In this document: positions 21,207 to 32,530 of the stretch, piece after piece
Layout of the letters: every line of letters begins with the position of its first letter
Position numbering within the stretch: position 1 is the stretch's first letter
From: Phoronis australis
Lineage: Eukaryota > Phoronida > Phoronidae
DNA: 64,000 nt
NCBI GenBank assembly: GCA_002633005.1
Contig: NMRA01000417.1
Location: 326,158 to 390,157, forward strand
Direction of reading: 5' to 3'
Made by a program: the position numbers and the translations under genes
Notes under the pieces: model-generated
What the model was told of the DNA's origin: nothing
The model's database searches: none
The model's input: only the letters and a program-made list of their open reading frames with translations

Positions 21207-21664
21207 TTCATCATGTGACCATGTGGGGTTGCCAATTTCATTCTATGTGACTAGATTTGGAAAAGGCACACGTATGAATTACCTTTCTGTGATAACTTCC
21301 CTTTTCTCGTTGTCCTTCTACATTCTTCTGATGGTAGGCTTCCTACTTCAGTTTCTCAAAAACCCAAAGACATTGGTGCCTGTTTGCATGCTAAAAGTGA
21401 CTGTCCTGAACGCTACAAACTAGCAGGTTTGACTAGTTACCTGAGGAGGGCGCACCAGTTGAAATCCAACACATAAAACAAGTTCTGGTTAACAATGGTT
21501 ATTCTAACTTTTTCGTTGTTACCAACGTTAGGTCCTTCATCTCTAACATTGACTCTCATGTTGACATTGAACCTAGTGCTAGCACCACTAAGAATGTGTA
21601 CTATAAAAACTATAAATCTAATAATTATCTGAGTAACGAACATGTACTTAAAGGAGAATGCAAT

Positions 21665-21960
21665 CCGATTAAATTAGTAAGTCTTTTTACTATGTTAATC
21701 GGCATATATCTACTTCGTATACGGTCGATCTAACCTCGAAAAGTGTCGCGTTAATCTGTGAGGAAAGTGAGAAACGGCGCAGCGACGACAGTGGTTCTTC
21801 TGCAGAGTTAGTCTCGCTCTGGTGTGGTGTATCGTTCCCGCTTATGCAAAATATGAACTGTGAGGAAAGCGTTTTTTTTTCAGTTTCCTTGAGAGCCCAT
21901 TATGCTTCGGAAGTGGCTCGCGGTAGTGAAGAATGAAAAACACTACGCCGTTAATAACAC
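21665..21960 (-). repeat. Dispersed 0.3-kb repeat, inverted relative to 27.4 kb
   Basis: Shared landmarks with 27420-27725 in opposite orientation are: outer CCGATT-AATTAGT-CTTTTTAC, then CGTATACGGTCGATCT, GTGTGGTGTATCGTT, CCCATAATGCTTCGGAAGTGGCTCG and the inner CGCCGTTAAT. The copies are moderately diverged. The 5.5 kb between them holds no element genes, so they are best read as two independent insertions of one family. Confidence 0.7.
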
Positions 21961-21961
21961 T

Positions 21962-22203
21962 CATGCGCGCACCCAGCCTTTAATATGGGGTGGGGGCTCG
22001 AATTTCTGACGATCTGGACATTTTACTGACAAAAAAGCCGGAGGACTAAAAAAACGTGTACCACCTTCACTGTGCGTCTGCGCCTTTTTAGTGGACTTTG
22101 TCTCGTTTTCTCGGATTTTTGTTTCTCTGAGGCGGACCTTTTTGCCCACCTCGCCAAAGGGAGGGGGGGGGGGGCTCGAGCCCCCCCTTGGGTGCGCGCA
22201 TGC
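21962..22203. mobile_element. Small MITE-like element with ATGCGCGCACCCA ends
   Basis: The inverted ends ATGCGCGCACCCA (21964) and TGGGTGCGCGCAT (22189-22201) continue inward as G-rich and C-rich tracts meeting CTCGA on both sides. The element is about 240 bases, has no ORF of its own, and abuts the repeat at 21665-21960. Confidence 0.6.
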
Positions 22204-22209
22204 AAGTAT

Positions 22210-23220
22210 GAGGCCGTAAAACTCCTCCGTGTGTCAGTGGCCGGCATTTTGCCGACAATGATTTCACTGACGATCGAATGCCAGCTTACCAGACAGCTCA
22301 CGCCAGGGCAGAAAAAGAGGCTGAGGCTGAATTCAGATGTTGTGCCTATTTTGTTTGCGTTCGACAGGCAGGAGACAAAGAAATGCGGATCTGTTGTTGA
22401 TTAGTTTTTGATTGTGGAGATCGTAGTTCATGGCCACGAAAACATACAACTAATTCAAGGCGTGAGAGCATATCGTTTTAAATAATGATGACTGACTCGT
22501 TCGTCAGACTTCTGTTTGGTCAGCTGGGCGTAGGGTGTTTTCGCCAGTTCTTTTTCTCTGCGACCTAAAAACATCGCAAACACACCTCTGTTTAGATGCG
22601 GTGCACAATCAGGATGGCCCGCGAGACACATCTGCTGTTCTCCAAGAAGAGGTTTCACTTGCAGAGTTTTGTGGCAGCAAACGCGAGCGTCAGTCGTTTC
22701 CATTATCGTGACACCATGACAAGTCATCCAAACGGTGTTCGGAACTATATAGCGGCATTCACTTTGCAGACGAACCAAAACAGGTTAAAAAATGAACAAA
22801 TGCCATTCATAGCCAACAATTTTGATTATATGCTTTCTGTTGTACAGTCGTTTACAACATACCCTGTACTCCATATAACGTTGAAATACTTTTTAGTAAA
22901 CAGTTTGCTTTTTCAAACTGCATTTACTGGTGAAGTTACAGTTTTGTCGGTTCCTCGCACTGTCCACAAAACAAATTGAATTTGCCATTCACTGAAGAGC
23001 AGACGAGAAGATTACGCTCTGCCGGTAACGACATTTGTAACGTTGGTAGGTCTTTGATTTGATTTGGTCGCGTTTTTTCGTGTTTTTGGCTTTCAAACTT
23101 ACCGAATAGACTCTCTTAATTGCAAAAAAACAGGGAAAAGCCAGCAGAGTTCACGGCCCAACTCCTTGGTCCTGCAAGTCAGCGCTTGTTATATGTTCAG
23201 ATCGAGTGGAGCTTGTGTAG
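22210..23220. other. Intergenic, no supported gene
   Basis: Two overlapping ORFs of 107-127 codons on opposite strands (22455-22979) have no splice signals, family features or supporting context. Confidence 0.3.
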
Positions 23221-23322
23221 ACTGGGAGTGGGACGAGGGGGTATCGGGTCGTGGGGTCGAGGGGTTGTTGTGGGTCGAGGGGGCCGTGGGTCGAAGGGTG
23301 TGGGGTCGAAGGGGTTTTAGAC
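23221..23322 (+). repeat. GGGTCG-rich minisatellite
   Basis: Irregular units of GGGTCGAGGGG / GGGTCGAAGGG type run from the GGGAGTGGGACGAGGGGG start to GGGTCGAAGGGGTTTTAG. At least eight G runs of three or more on one strand make quadruplex formation possible. It lies about 1.2 kb upstream of the LU gene's first coding exon. Confidence 0.6.
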
Positions 23323-23324
23323 AT

Positions 23325-24504
23325 ATCCTTATTTTTCTATGCCGTTTTTTCGATGAATTAACCCATTAAAAATCTGTAGCATAATTAAGTTTCAGTTATC
23401 ATTAGAGGTGTATGAGGATTGGGAATGCTACAAAACCTTTTTGTTTTTTCAGACTCTTGATAAGGGCGTGAGGAAAGGACAGCCAAAACCCTGTAAAAAC
23501 TGTAGTGTGTAACCTAATTTAACGCTCTAGACATTCCGTGATCAGTAATGCTGACCTCTGACATGAATAGTTGATAAGATATCGTATTATACTACACTAG
23601 CGTTATCTCATGTTTTCTCGTCACCATAGAGTTTGACCTGTGAGGAAGAATAAAATCAGCGTCCTTGTGCGTCACTGATGCCTTGTTCAAATACTCGAAC
23701 AGCCTATTGAATGGACCATGCTTTTTAACGTTTTCCGAAAGGCTGGCTATGACATCATCAAGTTTTTTAACAATAACAGGTAAGCACTTTGTTGGCCATT
23801 GAGTATCAGAGAGCCCAAAGTAGTGTCAGGTTGGGTTTTTAATGTGAATTAAGACGTATTATCGAGCAAGACAAGGAGTCAACAACCTTTGTGTTAAGAT
23901 GCTGCTCTCCAACAGGTAAAATAACCTGCTGGCGCACTCGCGTTTATAGGGTTATCATTTCAACTAATCGTAGGTCTCCTAATCTTAAAAAACAATGGTG
24001 TTAGATAACACAATGTGTCGTCGCCACATCGCGCGTTGACTTATTATTACTTCGGCTGTTTTGCGTAGATGTGTCTTCTGTTTTCAGACAACTGAACCAT
24101 TGTTATTAGCACAACCTGCCACTGAGCTAAATGAAAAACGAGAAGTGTGGACTGAGTGTTGAGAACAGTGGATTCCTCGGCAGGAATTCCCTGTATGCAT
24201 TAAAATATGTTTTTATCGATCTCCCAGTTAATGAGTGTCTGCCTTTGATTCTCCAAAACAGAAAAAAGTAGTTGTTTTCAAGAGACGTTTCATGATTTGT
24301 TTCCATTTTTTGTTTTGTTTATACTCTGGTAGGAGGTGGTGAATTTGAGTATTTGCACAGTCGAGCACTAACTTGTTAATACAAAACGTGCGGTGCGGTG
24401 TTACCAGGAATTAAACGATATTATCAATATAAAATTCTTGTTACTCCTGCGACATCTAAGGCGTATTATGTAATTTACTCAACTAATGTGTGTATGTTTT
24501 TCAG
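23325..24504. other. Region upstream of the LU gene
   Basis: A consensus donor (AATAACAG/GTAAGC) at about 23779 could end a 5' untranslated exon of the LU gene, since the first coding exon is itself preceded by an acceptor at 24501-24504. I could not place a promoter. Confidence 0.3.
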
Positions 24505-24628
24505 TCGCACTTCGAGTAGTTAGGATCCAATAAGGCTGTGAATGTTTGACTTGGCACCAGACGTACACTTATGAGTAGACACTACCACCCCTGTCTCGTG
24601 CTGTCGCTCATCTTTGTATTATTCTCAG
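24505..24628 (+). CDS. LU-domain gene, exon with start codon and signal peptide
   Basis: An acceptor (TATGTTTTTCAG) opens the exon; 66 untranslated bases precede the ATG at 24571. Nineteen codons (MSRHYHPCLVLSLIFVLFS) form a signal peptide, and the exon ends TCAG/GTAAGT in phase 1. The downstream exon at 29387 supplies the two bases needed to make Gly. A phase-1 intron after the signal peptide is standard for Ly6/uPAR genes. The acceptor implies an upstream non-coding exon. Confidence 0.75.
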
Positions 24629-27600
24629 GTAAGTTTTGTCAAACTTCAATGTGTGGAATTGAAGACAATTACAGTTCGTGACTACGATATTTGGCTAAAC
24701 AGCTGTCACATGGTTAGGCAGAAAGGGCACAAAAGGCTATCTGACTACTAGGCTGTTTGTATCCTCAGTCATGGATATCTCATTCTCCAAAGGTCCGGGA
24801 AGTCTTTTTAAGTAAAACGTTCCCATTGCTGTGAATATTTATCCAGTACCTGTATATGTTTACTAAATAGCGGTACAACTATGGACTTTTACAGATTTTT
24901 GGACCAGTCTAATTATGATAAAGTTTTCGTCTTTAGTACTGAATAATTGCACCGGATACGACGTCATATGGGCGGCGCACCATAGAAGGCTGGGGGGGGG
25001 GACTATAACCCCACTTTTTCAGTGCCCCGCTCACCGTCCATGGGCGGTGCATCACAGTAGGGCTCCCGGGGGGCTATAGCCCCCGACCTTTTCCAGCACT
25101 GCGCCGCTCATGTCGTTATCACGGCATGTCAATAACGTGGGTAGAGTTTAGCAAAGCTCAGTCCTCGATAAAAGCAAAATTTTGCGAGATTACTTGAGAT
25201 ATTACCGTGATTTTGGCTAGATTTTGGCGAGGTCCTAGCCTAGGGCAGAATGGTGAATGTTGACCAAGACCCTTTTGTCCATCTGACGTCACACGCAAGC
25301 TGCCCCCCATTGGAGGTCATGAGAATTCATGAACAGAGTTCATGAACCCGGAAGTGGCCAGCCTAGCAACAGCTAAACCTAACAGGCGAACCGATTTGTA
25401 CTTATTGTAGAGCGTTGTTTTTACTAGAAACATAATATATAATAATGAATGATAATTGCAATTTTCATATTAATGATTAGCAGTCACCATTTAGTAGTTG
25501 TGAAACCATAATGTACTAATTAACTGATTAATTATAAATGTTACGTTAATTAATTTATGCTGTAATTATGATGGTAATGCAACTTAACATGTAAGTCAAA
25601 AAACATGAAACGTCCCGTTTTTTCTTCTCAGTCTCGCGTAAACAAGGCTATTTCGCGTGGGGATAAAACTTTGATTTGCCGTGTATCACACAGCAGAACA
25701 TTTGGATGATGTTTCGGGGATGGCTAGAAAGATTTCAAGCATGGGGTGTGGACTGAGGCCTGGCCTGAGGCCCGGAGTTTTTTGATGAAATCACTACTAA
25801 GAAACTAGAAGGTTTCTGTGAAATACGTATTGAAATTGATAGTAATCAGCATAGTAATTAGACAATTCCGTGCACGCTACTGGTAACCTTTTCTACAAAT
25901 GCCACAAACTCAGTTTTGAAGCAGAATTAATACCCTGGCCCCCAGTGCTTGCTGTGGCCGTACTAACGCTTGCAGGAAGGACACAAATGTTTGTGCTCTT
26001 TCTTTTTACATATCAGAAATACACAGCTATATTATCTGATAACGGGGTCATTTATTAAGTTCCAAAATTATTTATAAGGCAACCTCTGAATTCAATATGG
26101 TAACATAACACAAATACATTCTTATAATTTTTAACTGTTGAGCATTGAGGAAGGTGACAATACAGCATTATTTGTTACAGATATCTGTATTTCGCCTGAT
26201 GCTACTTAACATTCATTATTTGGCTAAATCATGATTGAGCAGTAAGTGATTAGAAAATGTAACTTTAAACCCAGGAAGGCATACTTAAGGCTACACAGGC
26301 AATTCGAATCTGGCCAGCTTCATACTACGGTAACACAACACCAGTCCTATAACTAAAATACATATGCCTCATTAACATACACCATGCAGACCTTTCTAAA
26401 TTGTTGTTTTGAAAACGTTTTTAATTCATGCAATTTCATATGTAATATTTCATAATTTCATCAATTCAACCAAGACCTATCTGGTCAGTTTATTCGAAGC
26501 CGATTGCATTGGCCAATCACAAGCAGTTCAAGCAAGCAGTTTCAAGATATCATGCAAATTCTTAATGAAATAAGTTTTTCCCGAAACGAAGCAAACTATC
26601 CAAATTAATTTTAAATGGGTTTTCAATTACACTGAAGGTAATGATGACGTATTTCAGGGGGCTCGAAGACTAGGATTCCTAGTGGACTTGACCGCAACTC
26701 CCCAAAACGTCGACGCGTTGACGTTAGTATGAAAGGCTCTTATACTAGTTGTTACATTTATTCTAATATTATGTTAGTTTCAAACTTGCATCGCTTATCC
26801 TTAGCTTTCACTGGTTGTAAGGACTTTTTGACAGCACCAGCTTAAGCTGTCGATAGAACAACTGACGGTATGCTGCAAGTATAAAATATACACTGTTTCA
26901 GGTCGAAAAATTATGGTCATTGTATCGAGTGGAATAGTCATGCGATCTGGTTTCCCGTATTCTAGTCCAACTCAGGACTACATTTAATTTTATAAACGCA
27001 ACGTACATGTAATATAAAAACTTTTTCCGAAAATGCCAATGCTCATGGGGTGATTTCGCACACATAAAGTAAATGTATCAAATGTATTTATGTACTTAGA
27101 ATTCAACAAATGTTAACAATTGATAAAATTTGGTTAATTATAACAGAAAGATTCCACAAGTGTCATGACAAATTTTTGACTTATTTCTTTACTAGAAAAA
27201 ATTTCCTTTAAACTGTCCTTTTGTTTGACAAGCAAACTGATTAGTTAGCGCACAAGCCTAAACACTTTATATAAAACGTTATGTTCTCACGCTTTGAATA
27301 AATTGTTATTGTTTATGTTCTCATGACCATTTACAATTCTTCATAATCTAAAACTGATCAACAACCGATCCGACGAAATGCAGGCCACTGACAGACACGG
27401 AGAAGATTCACGGCCTCAGTAGTTGGTATTAACGGCGTACTTTTCATTCTTCACTACAGCGAGCCACTTCCGAAGCATTATGGGCTCTCGAGGAAATCGA
27501 AAAAAACGATATATCCGCTTTCCTCGCAGCTGCATGGTTCGCACAAGCGGAAACGATACACCACACCATAGCGGCACTCACTCTGCAGAAGATCCACTGA

Positions 27601-29386
27601 CGTCGCGCTGCGTCGTTTCTCACCTTCCTCACAGGTTAACATGACACCTCTCGGGGAGTTAAGATCGACCGTATACGAGTTGATTTGAACATAGACCGAT
27701 TAAGACGGTAAAAAAGACTAATCAAATCGGGTGGCATCCTCCTATGAGATTTTCTAGGGCGTTATGTCCACAAGGCACTGTCAGTTTGAGCTGCCGCCCA
27801 ATTTCCACCCGTTTCAGCACAGTATTCTCTCCCATGACACCACAATTTTCTGCCCTCCAGGTCGCCACAATTCTCGAACTATCCCCACATCCCCTCATCC
27901 CCATAAATGTTGTTTCCCATTGTCCTTTGTCAAGCTGGATTCTGTGGCTTTGGGATGGGGCCTCTGCACAACTTGAAGGCCCTAAGGCATTCGGAGCAAC
28001 TTGAGTATTTTCTTAGCCTCAAATTTCTCTTCGAAGGAGAATTGAACATACGTGACTATCAAATGATTGGTCATAATGACCGGAGTTCTATCCGAAAACA
28101 TCCAGTTCTCAGGTAGGGCATCTGGAACACCTTGTGTACTTTCGCAACCTCAAATTTTACCTGAAAAGTGAACGCGTTTCACGGACACGTTGACTTCGAA
28201 TGACTCGGGATAGCGACAGAAATTGTTGAGAGAACTGATGTTAAGAATAAATTAATCTAGTTGTTTACGAGCAAGAATCACGCATTGTGACTTCCAAATG
28301 TTTCTACTTTCTGATTCCTTGTGTTTAGGTTACAACAAGTCCCAAAACACCTAACTCAACTCTATTGCTTGTGCTCGACACGTTTCTCTTCTGTCAGCTG
28401 GTTCGTGTGCATTATGGGTAATATCTCCGCTGGCAGCGCCGCATAAATAATGAGGTTTCGCTGAAGGTCCGCCTACTTTTTATAAATTATTAAAAATTAA
28501 TAGTAAAATTACGGGTGCATGTACATGGCTGCTATTTACGAAAAGTTTTAATTTTAGTGATATCTTTTGACTGGCAAAACTCATTTTGTGATCTAAGCAG
28601 GTGAAAGTAAATGAAATAGTATCTTTAAAATATTGTCAAGATGTATTCAATTGTATTTGCACTGTTATACACACTAAATACAGATACAGATAGAGATAAA
28701 ATGAATGCTTGTCTTCATTTTCATTCTTAGCAACTTTATTATTCGGTATGTACGTTACTGTTGATATATTCCTTGACTCGTTAGCTTTGCAATGCGAGAA
28801 TTCGATGAAACAAAACAGAGCGATTTAAACAGCTGTAAAGCCACTGATGTTCCTTCACTGGAAATCGCCATGTTGGTGAACTAGTTTTACCAAAAATACA
28901 ACAGACCAAGAGAATGCCTTGTTTCTTGAAATCGGAATGGCCAATAAAATTCTAAGGTGCGAGATGGAAAAGTGCGCTATAAATTCCCTAACCGCTCTGT
29001 TATTGCCATTGAAAATCAATGTAAAAAACCTACCGCTACGCTGCGTTTGTTGCTGAACAGTATAATACTGCATTGAGCGGGAGCCCAGAATAATGTATAC
29101 CTAAGGAGGATGCGTTGTTCGTGTCTGACTACATATGTGTCTTGCAGAACAATGGTCTGTTTTGTTACGTTTCGTTTAACGATTGGTTATTATAATAAAA
29201 GCAAGATGGCGTATACATTATGTTAGCGCAGTTTAACCAAAACTTTATGGTGCATTACACCACCGCAGTATCAGATTGTTCATTGCCTTCAAGTTCATTG
29301 GGCTTATACCGACACATTAGGCGTAAATCTTGTGCTGTGTTGTTATTGATCAGTGTCGCTGCAACTTATTATTTTTGTCATGTTAG
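24629..29386. other. First intron of the LU gene, repeat-bearing
   Basis: The 4.76-kb intron holds two GC-rich dispersed repeats with ATGGGCGG-GC-CATCA/ATA boxes (24960-25110) and the inverted 0.3-kb repeat at 27420-27725. Around 27740-28000 three frames are open over a C-rich stretch, without splice support. The rest shows nothing I can support. Confidence 0.5.
27420..27725 (+). repeat. Second copy of the 0.3-kb dispersed repeat
   Basis: This is the opposite-orientation partner of 21665-21960, with ATTAACGGCGTAC, CGAGCCACTTCCGAAGCATT, GATACACCACACC and CGACCGTATACGAG in the mirrored order. It lies inside the LU gene intron. Confidence 0.7.
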
Positions 29387-29526
29387 GTTGTCCCACTGCG
29401 TTGAAGTGTCACCTGTGTGAGAAAGTGACATCAAATGACGACTGTCTGTCCTTGACTCAAACTTGCAAAGCAAATGAAGTGTGTTTGACAGAGATTCAAA
29501 GGGCGGTCTTCAAATATTATACCAAA
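29387..29526 (+). CDS. LU-domain gene, first half of the three-finger domain
   Basis: The acceptor TTTTTGTCATGTTAG and donor ACCAAA/GTAAGT are both good. The exon is 140 bases, in phase 1 and out phase 0. It encodes LKCHLCEKV, then DDCLSLTQTCKANEVCLTEI: the Cys-x2-Cys start and the later cysteines of the Ly6/uPAR (LU, three-finger) fold. Family members are small secreted or GPI-anchored proteins that modulate receptors or adhesion. No specific orthologue can be named from the sequence alone. Confidence 0.85.
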
Positions 29527-30288
29527 GTAAGTAATGAAGAAACGCCGAGACTGGTCGGTGTATGTTCCGGGTTTGTTGAATCATAGTAATAGTAGCGTGA
29601 TCGTGATTTTTAGGAAGTGTTTTAAGTTCATGCACAATTACCGGTGTTTTTATCTTTCAATTGTTATCTCTTTTCAAGTAATAAATCGTTAAATTTAAAA
29701 ATGTTTCCTTTTAACCTAACGTGCAATTACGTTGGGATAAATACAAAATTCGGTCTGGGTCGACTACGCGGAATAATGTTTCTTATGACATTACTTCATC
29801 TACATCACACTTGGTATGTTTTGTGTATTTATTTTATTTTAATCGACAATTAAAACTCACATTTTGCACAACGTGTGATCAGTGGTTTTCGTATTGTATC
29901 CGCCCGTGTGGCAAAAGTGAACGCAAACATGTAAATCAACACTGCAGTGAGCAAAGAATGACGACCTCAAACGTTCCCTTTACTGTTTAACGTGTAGCCC
30001 AAACTCGCTATTATCTGAGACGCTACGTACTTGTAATGAAGCCGTCCATAGTAAAGGTACCCCAGTTTGCAAAGGACGAACTCACGCCAGGAACTGAGAG
30101 AGGAACGGTGAGAATTGAATATGGTTGAACAGCTGGCAGTCGGGAAAGGTGTGTGAATGTGAAGTTCTTCGGGCAAAAACGATCCATGAGAAAACGTCGT
30201 TCGCCATTCCAAATGATGTTCAGGATGCGTATTTGTGTATTCTTTACAGTACTGCGCAACCACGAATTTCTTTTTTTTTGTGTTTCAG
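29527..30288. other. Second intron of the LU gene
   Basis: AT-rich intron with a clear TTTTTTTTTGTGTTTCAG acceptor. Nothing else is supported. Confidence 0.7.
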
Positions 30289-30504
30289 AGATGCATTGAC
30301 AAAGACAGGTGTGAACTTTTGGCTTCTTTAGGAAGGGGCCGATACTGCGGAAACAGTCCTTCAAAATGTAGATATTGTTGCAGCAACAAGGACATGTGCA
30401 ACGCAAATAACGGTGTGTCTAGGCTTTTAACATATACATGTAAAACGCTGGTAGTGAGTTGGGGCACTACAATCAATGCGTTTTTGAGAATTAAATACTC
30501 GTGA
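30289..30504 (+). CDS. LU-domain gene, second half of the three-finger domain
   Basis: The exon continues in phase 0: RCIDKDRCELL, then RYCGNSPSKCRYCCSNKDMC followed by Asn. CC-x4-C-N is the signature end of the LU fold, and with the previous exon it gives the full set of cysteines. After CNANN the frame continues 29 codons to TGA at 30502-30504, without a convincing GPI signal. An alternative GTGTGT donor at 30413 could instead splice to an unseen exon. An AATAAA at 30725-30730 supports ending here. Confidence 0.8.
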   Translation, partial: RCIDKDRCELLASLGRGRYCGNSPSKCRYCCSNKDMCNANNGVSRLLTYTCKTLVVSWGTTINAFLRIKYS

Positions 30505-30724
30505 CCAATGAGTCTTTACAAGTCGAAAATAATAAATATTATGTTGCTAAATGTTTAATTGGTGCTTTAGCTGAAGTCTAAGTCTATGCCTTCAACAGAG
30601 TTGTAGATTTGTACTCAAACTGCTATAATGTTGCATGAATGTACTGCTAATTGATTATTTCAAAGTCTAAGTTTTGTTGCATCTTATTATTATTTGATTG
30701 CGTTAAGTGTTTTCACAAATTTTT

Positions 30725-30730
30725 AATAAA
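30725..30730 (+). terminator. Candidate polyadenylation signal of the LU gene
   Basis: AATAAA lies 220 bases after the LU stop codon in AT-rich sequence. It is the first canonical signal downstream on this strand that I noted. Confidence 0.45.
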
Positions 30731-31046
30731 CGGATTTTACACAAATATGTGATTTTTTGAATGTGTTGATTTCGCCTTCCTGACAAATCTTTAAAAAATC
30801 TTAAGCTTACCGTTCCTGCCGCCTGCAAAGTTTGCCCAGTTCATTTAAAAATGCGTCGTTTTCTTGGTAATACTACATGTATTTTCCTGTAAACTTCTTT
30901 TGTTTCTCAAAACAACGTTTGGCTCGAGATCACATTTCTCTTGTCACGAACCACATTTTCATTTCCTAACAGGAGGCATTAGTAAGCACCTGTTCATAAT
31001 GCATTTAAATAATTTCATCAAGGGGATTCCTGTATTGCATAAACAG

Positions 31047-31942
31047 TTGCATATCACTAGAAATCGAAACGCAACTGCATACATACTAGTATATATAGCT
31101 AGAGCTTTGTTCCGATAGCTTAATTATTTCAGTGGACCTAGGGTAAGTATCCGACCTAACACTAAAGTTTGATGGACCAAGTGAGGATCTCAGACCTATA
31201 GGATAGCTTGGTAGAACAAAGTTGTGGTCCCCAAGGTTATTTTGGTGGGACTGAGGTTGCGGTCCTCATTCAGGCAAACCATGAGTCCATGTAAGTAGGA
31301 TTCACTAAGGTTAGTGTGGTGGAGGTGGCCGTTACCGTAAAGCTAATTTGGTGAACCCGGGAACGATGTTGTTAGAGCTCATCTTAGAGAAGGGCTACGT
31401 CCATAACACAAGACACTGCCACCAAGACTAGCTCACGCTAAAGGCAAGCACACACGTGGGATCTCCCGACAATATCATACTGTGTGCGCTGGGTTNACTT
31501 GCATATCACTAGAAATCGAAACGCAACTACATACATATATATAGCTAGAGTTTTGTTCCGATAGCTTAATTATTTCAGTGGACCTAGGGTTAGTGTCCGA
31601 CCTAACACTAAAGTTTGATGGACCAAGTGAGGATCTCAGACCTATAGGATAGCTTGGTAGAACAAAGTTGTGGTCCCCAAGGTTATTTTGGTGGGACTGA
31701 GGTTGCGGTCCTCATTCAGGCAAACCATGAGTCCATGTAAGTAGGATTCACTAAGGTTAGTGTGGTGGAGGTGGCCGTTACCGTAAAGCTAGTTTGGTGA
31801 ACCCGGGAACGATGTTGTTAGAGCTCATCTTAGAGAAGGGCTACGTCCATAACACAAGACACTGCCACCAAGACTAGCTCACGCTAAAGGCAAGCACACA
31901 CGTGGGATCTCCCGACAATATCATACTGTGTGCGCTGGGTTT
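31047..31942 (+). repeat. 0.45-kb direct duplication around a single N
   Basis: 31047-31495 and 31499-31942 are nearly identical (TTGCATATCACTAGAAATCG ... TGTGTGCGCTGGGTT) with a few substitutions and a short indel near the ACATACTAGTATATATAG stretch. One N at 31496 marks a contig join. As at 2620, this is best explained by unmerged overlapping contigs or haplotypes. Confidence 0.85.
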
Positions 31943-32530
31943 GTAGAATTCAGTCATTCAGCTGAGTCTATCGATATCCGCACTAGCAGCGATTTTTTAG
32001 GCTCCCAAGCTTACTCCCATACACTCGTGGCGTGGCTTTTTAGTAGTTTTACGTGAGGTCCACGTTGGAATGCACCATCGGTTTGTTTTCCTCATATGAT
32101 CACTTAGGCGGATCTTTATATTTACTTACAGTCATCAGGTGACGACACCGGCTCCTCCGGGAGTCGTATCACCAGAAACACTTAAACAACATGTCGTGCA
32201 CAGCGACGACATTCCGTGAATTCGCTCAAAAATAGTTCAGTAAAGAAATTTTCATATTGAAATTGATTTGCACGAGTAAGGGAAGCAACAGAAATGAAAC
32301 CCAGGATCAGTTGTCACTTATAGCTTTGATGCCCCATACAAAATAATGCCAATGCATTTTTCGACAAAAAATGCCCGCATGTGGTAACATGATGAGATAA
32401 CTATGACCATAAATTTGTAATACAGTACGGTTTTGGAATGCCTTCGTGCGTGTGAGTGAGCGCGTGTACGTGCAGCCTTGTAACCAAGTCTCAAAATGGC
32501 GCTGATCGGCTTAGCCATTTGAGGCTTTGG
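31943..32530. other. Non-coding stretch
   Basis: No supported gene. A donor-like GTAAGT on the minus strand near 32125 follows a stop codon in the only protein-like frame. Confidence 0.3.

Noticed and set aside
21665-27725. A 6-kb transposon bounded by the inverted 0.3-kb repeats
   Set aside because: The interior holds an LU gene exon and no transposase, polymerase or integrase. The repeats are diverged and look like independent insertions.
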